From: Kalaharituber pfeilii
Taxonomy: Eukaryota; Ascomycota; Pezizomycetes; Pezizales; Pezizaceae
Direction: 5' to 3'
Assembly: GCA_015179045.1 (NCBI GenBank)
Contig: WHUZ01000021.1
Span: forward strand, 724,037 to 788,036
DNA: 64,000 nucleotides
Shown here: one piece after another, positions 62,401-64,000 of the stretch
Layout: every line of letters starts with the position of its first letter
Position numbering within the stretch: position 1 is the stretch's first letter
Program-made: the position numbers and the translations under genes
The notes under the pieces: model-generated
Database searches by the model: none
Seen by the model: only the letters and a program-made list of their open reading frames with translations
Told to the model about the DNA's origin: nothing

Positions 62401-62700
62401 ACAGACCTTCCTGATGCATGTTTCTATTACGTTCACGCCTTTCCGGCTACCGCAGACCTTCCTAACGCATGCCTCCATTACGTTCACGCCTTTCCGGCTA
62501 CCGCAGACCTTCCTAACGCATGCCTCCATTACGTTCACGCCTTTCCGGCTACCGCAGACCTTCCTAATGCATGCCTCCATTACGTCCACGCCTTTCCAGC
62601 TACCGCGGACCTTCCTAATGCATGCTTCTATTACGTTCACGCCTTTCCTGCTATTACGGACCTTCCTGATGCGTGTTTTCTGTTACGTTTCTCTGCCTGT
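62401..62700. repeat. 51-bp minisatellite in the G4 LTR
   Basis: About six copies of CAGACCTTCCTAACGCATGC, CTCCATTACGTTCACGCCTT, TCCGGCTACCG. Since 51 is a multiple of three it creates repetitive open frames on both strands. Confidence 0.9.
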
Positions 62701-62762
62701 ATGCCTTAGCATGTTTATCGTCATGTTACTGTCGATTGACTAGTCATGTATGACGGCCGGAA

Positions 62763-62776
62763 GTCTATATAAACGG
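62763..62776 (+). promoter_or_regulatory. TATA-like box in the G4 LTR
   Basis: TCTATATAAACGGG, about 155 bp before the LTR end, in the usual place for a retroelement promoter. Confidence 0.5.
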
Positions 62777-62979
62777 GCTGAACAGTTAGCTAGAAGGAAA
62801 TCAAGACACAAGCAGTGTTCTAAGTCTCTCACTTGAAAACGCTCTCGCGTAACCTTTGCTGTCCGCTTCGCTGCCTTCGCGGAAAACCAGTGCCACTTTC
62901 GTGAGTCCAGCGACGCCTACGCTGACATTACACTGCTAGTACCTTTATTCTTTTTTTTTTTTTTCTTTTCTCATACCCA

Positions 62980-64000
62980 TTGCCAATGGAGCCCCAACGA
63001 TCCCTCTCCCGCCTCTCTCAGCACTCCAACCGCTCCCAGCACGCCCCCCAGGAGTCCAGAGATGCCTCGGAAGAGGTGCAATCCGTTGAAACGGCCCGGC
63101 CCCACCTTACCGATGATGGCCAAGATGTGGCCATGTCAGATGACCAGCCCCGTCAGATCGGATTGTCAGATAACCAGCCCCGCCAGATCGAATCGGCAGA
63201 TAACCAGCCCCGTCGGATCGAGTATACTGCCCCACGCCAAATTGAAGGATGGAATGCCCCACCCACTCAGTATACCATTCCGGAACAATTCCTTCCCACC
63301 GGGCTGCCACAGGTCACCCGCTTCCCTACACTCGCACAGCAAACCCCCAGAGTGTTAGCCACAGCATCTCCCAAGGTGTCCAAAGGAAAGCAACGAGCAC
63401 GACCCGCAGCCCCTGGCCCCTCGGCCCCTGGTTCAAGCAGCCAGTTCATGAAAGCCTTCGTAGAGGAAGCGAGCCGTGCGAAAGGAAGTCTAGAGCAAAG
63501 AACCGAACATGCGAAATCTAGTGCCGAAACCGCAATGACCGATACTGTGAACCTTCGAAATGAGTGGCTACAGACAAGGAAACAGGACATCGAGGACCTC
63601 CAGGAGCTGGTAAAAGTCAACTTCGAAACACTAGCTAACTTAGTGGATAAACGGTTCGAAGCTGAAGCCCAGGCTAGAAATGGCGGAATTGAAAACTTGC
63701 AAACCACGATGTCACAGCAAATGGGGACCCAACTGACCACATTAATCACTCAGATGAATGTACTGACCCAGCAGGTCACTACCGTCCTACACCAGCAACA
63801 GAACCAACCACCACCACCGCCACCGCCGGATAATCGAGGTCGGAGACCCTCCCGCAGTCGTTCGGGTCCCGCCACCGCTCAGGGTCTCGTCGCCGCCGAC
63901 GGCAGTCCCATTCGAAGTCCCGCTCGCCACCACCCAAGGTGAAGCAGCCAAAGTCATTCTCTGGAAAGCATGATGAACTGGAGGATTTCCTCTTCTCCAT
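62980..64000 (+). CDS. gag: G4 Gag, N-terminal part, runs off the window
   Basis: ATG 62986 (MEPQRSLSRLSQHSNRSQ) follows a T-rich leader; an ATG two codons earlier is also in frame. The protein has three short repeats (SDDQPRQIG, SDNQPRQIE, ADNQPRRIE) and a predicted coiled coil (RNEWLQTRKQDIEDLQELVK onward, to VTTVLHQQQNQ). A run of prolines and an Arg/Ser-rich linker follow. The first frame stops at 63942. The neighbouring frame continues as PPPKVKQPKSFSGKHDELED, the typical start of a retrotransposon gag domain. So one base has been lost or gained within the Arg/Ser linker, or the sequence has an indel error. Confidence 0.75.

Larger units (their letters stand above)
62233..62932 (+). mobile_element. 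5' LTR of gypsy element G4
   Basis: TGTTACGGCTAAGGTAAG ... GCTGACATTACA, 700 bp. A TATA-like TCTATATAAACGGG lies at 62763-62776, with transcription expected about 30 bp on. The LTR is homologous to the nested G3 LTR. It holds a 51-bp minisatellite. The matching 3' LTR is beyond the window. Confidence 0.85.

Noticed and set aside
62342..62743. Repetitive frames of 107-133 residues in the G4 LTR
   Set aside because: They are products of the 51-bp minisatellite.
1..64000. rRNA or tRNA genes, telomere repeats
   Set aside because: None was recognised by eye on either strand; a covariance-model scan would be needed to exclude a tRNA.

Overview
The window looks like a repeat-dense piece of a filamentous ascomycete (Pezizomycotina-type) genome. 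The reasons are short GT...AG introns, Tad1-like LINEs, chromodomain Ty3/gypsy elements, FAR1-type Mutator-like (MULE) relics, and C-to-T stop codons at CpA sites that resemble repeat-induced point mutation (RIP). I cannot name the species. By eye only about 5 of the 64 kb looks like host genes; the rest is nested mobile elements of at least eight families.

Layout. 0-10 kb: an exon-like fragment, a secreted polysaccharide-lyase-like gene carrying two homopolymer frameshifts, LINE debris, and an F-box/ankyrin gene on the minus strand. 10.0-14.9 kb: one large element with terminal inverted repeats (TIRs) that carries three tandem arrays, a nested solo LTR and a captured RecQ-helicase exon. 15-26 kb: LTR relics, an unknown gene, a MULE with 475-bp inverted arms, a decayed chromovirus (G1) and an intact TSD-flanked element encoding only a LINE-type ORF1. 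26.3-33.6 kb: gypsy element G2 (TSD AGTGA), hit by at least nine LINE-derived insertions. 34.3-46.4 kb: element G3, whose LTR is split by two LINE-A copies, a LINE-B copy and a mariner-like element, followed by a gag full of CpA-to-TpA stops. 47-54.5 kb: sparse sequence with a small hypothetical gene, a 2-kb degenerate minisatellite and GGCC-rich tracts. 54.6-61.0 kb: G5, a complete chromovirus with near-identical LTRs, an open pol, and a textbook -1 frameshift signal at the gag stop. 61-64 kb: a dead MULE, then the 5' LTR and gag of another gypsy element (G4) running off the window.

How the parts relate. Two LINE families drive most of the small insertions. LINE-A ends in a conserved hairpin followed by poly(A), and its C-terminal finger begins CRWCGE. 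LINE-B has a different 3' tail (CCATGGC...GGGGTTACGTGA) and a CRCGE finger. A third group carries only ORF1 plus the LINE-A tail, like mammalian HAL1 half-LINEs, and probably borrows LINE-A reverse transcriptase. Clean 10-17 bp target-site duplications allow many insertions to be bounded to the base and the nests to be ordered in time.
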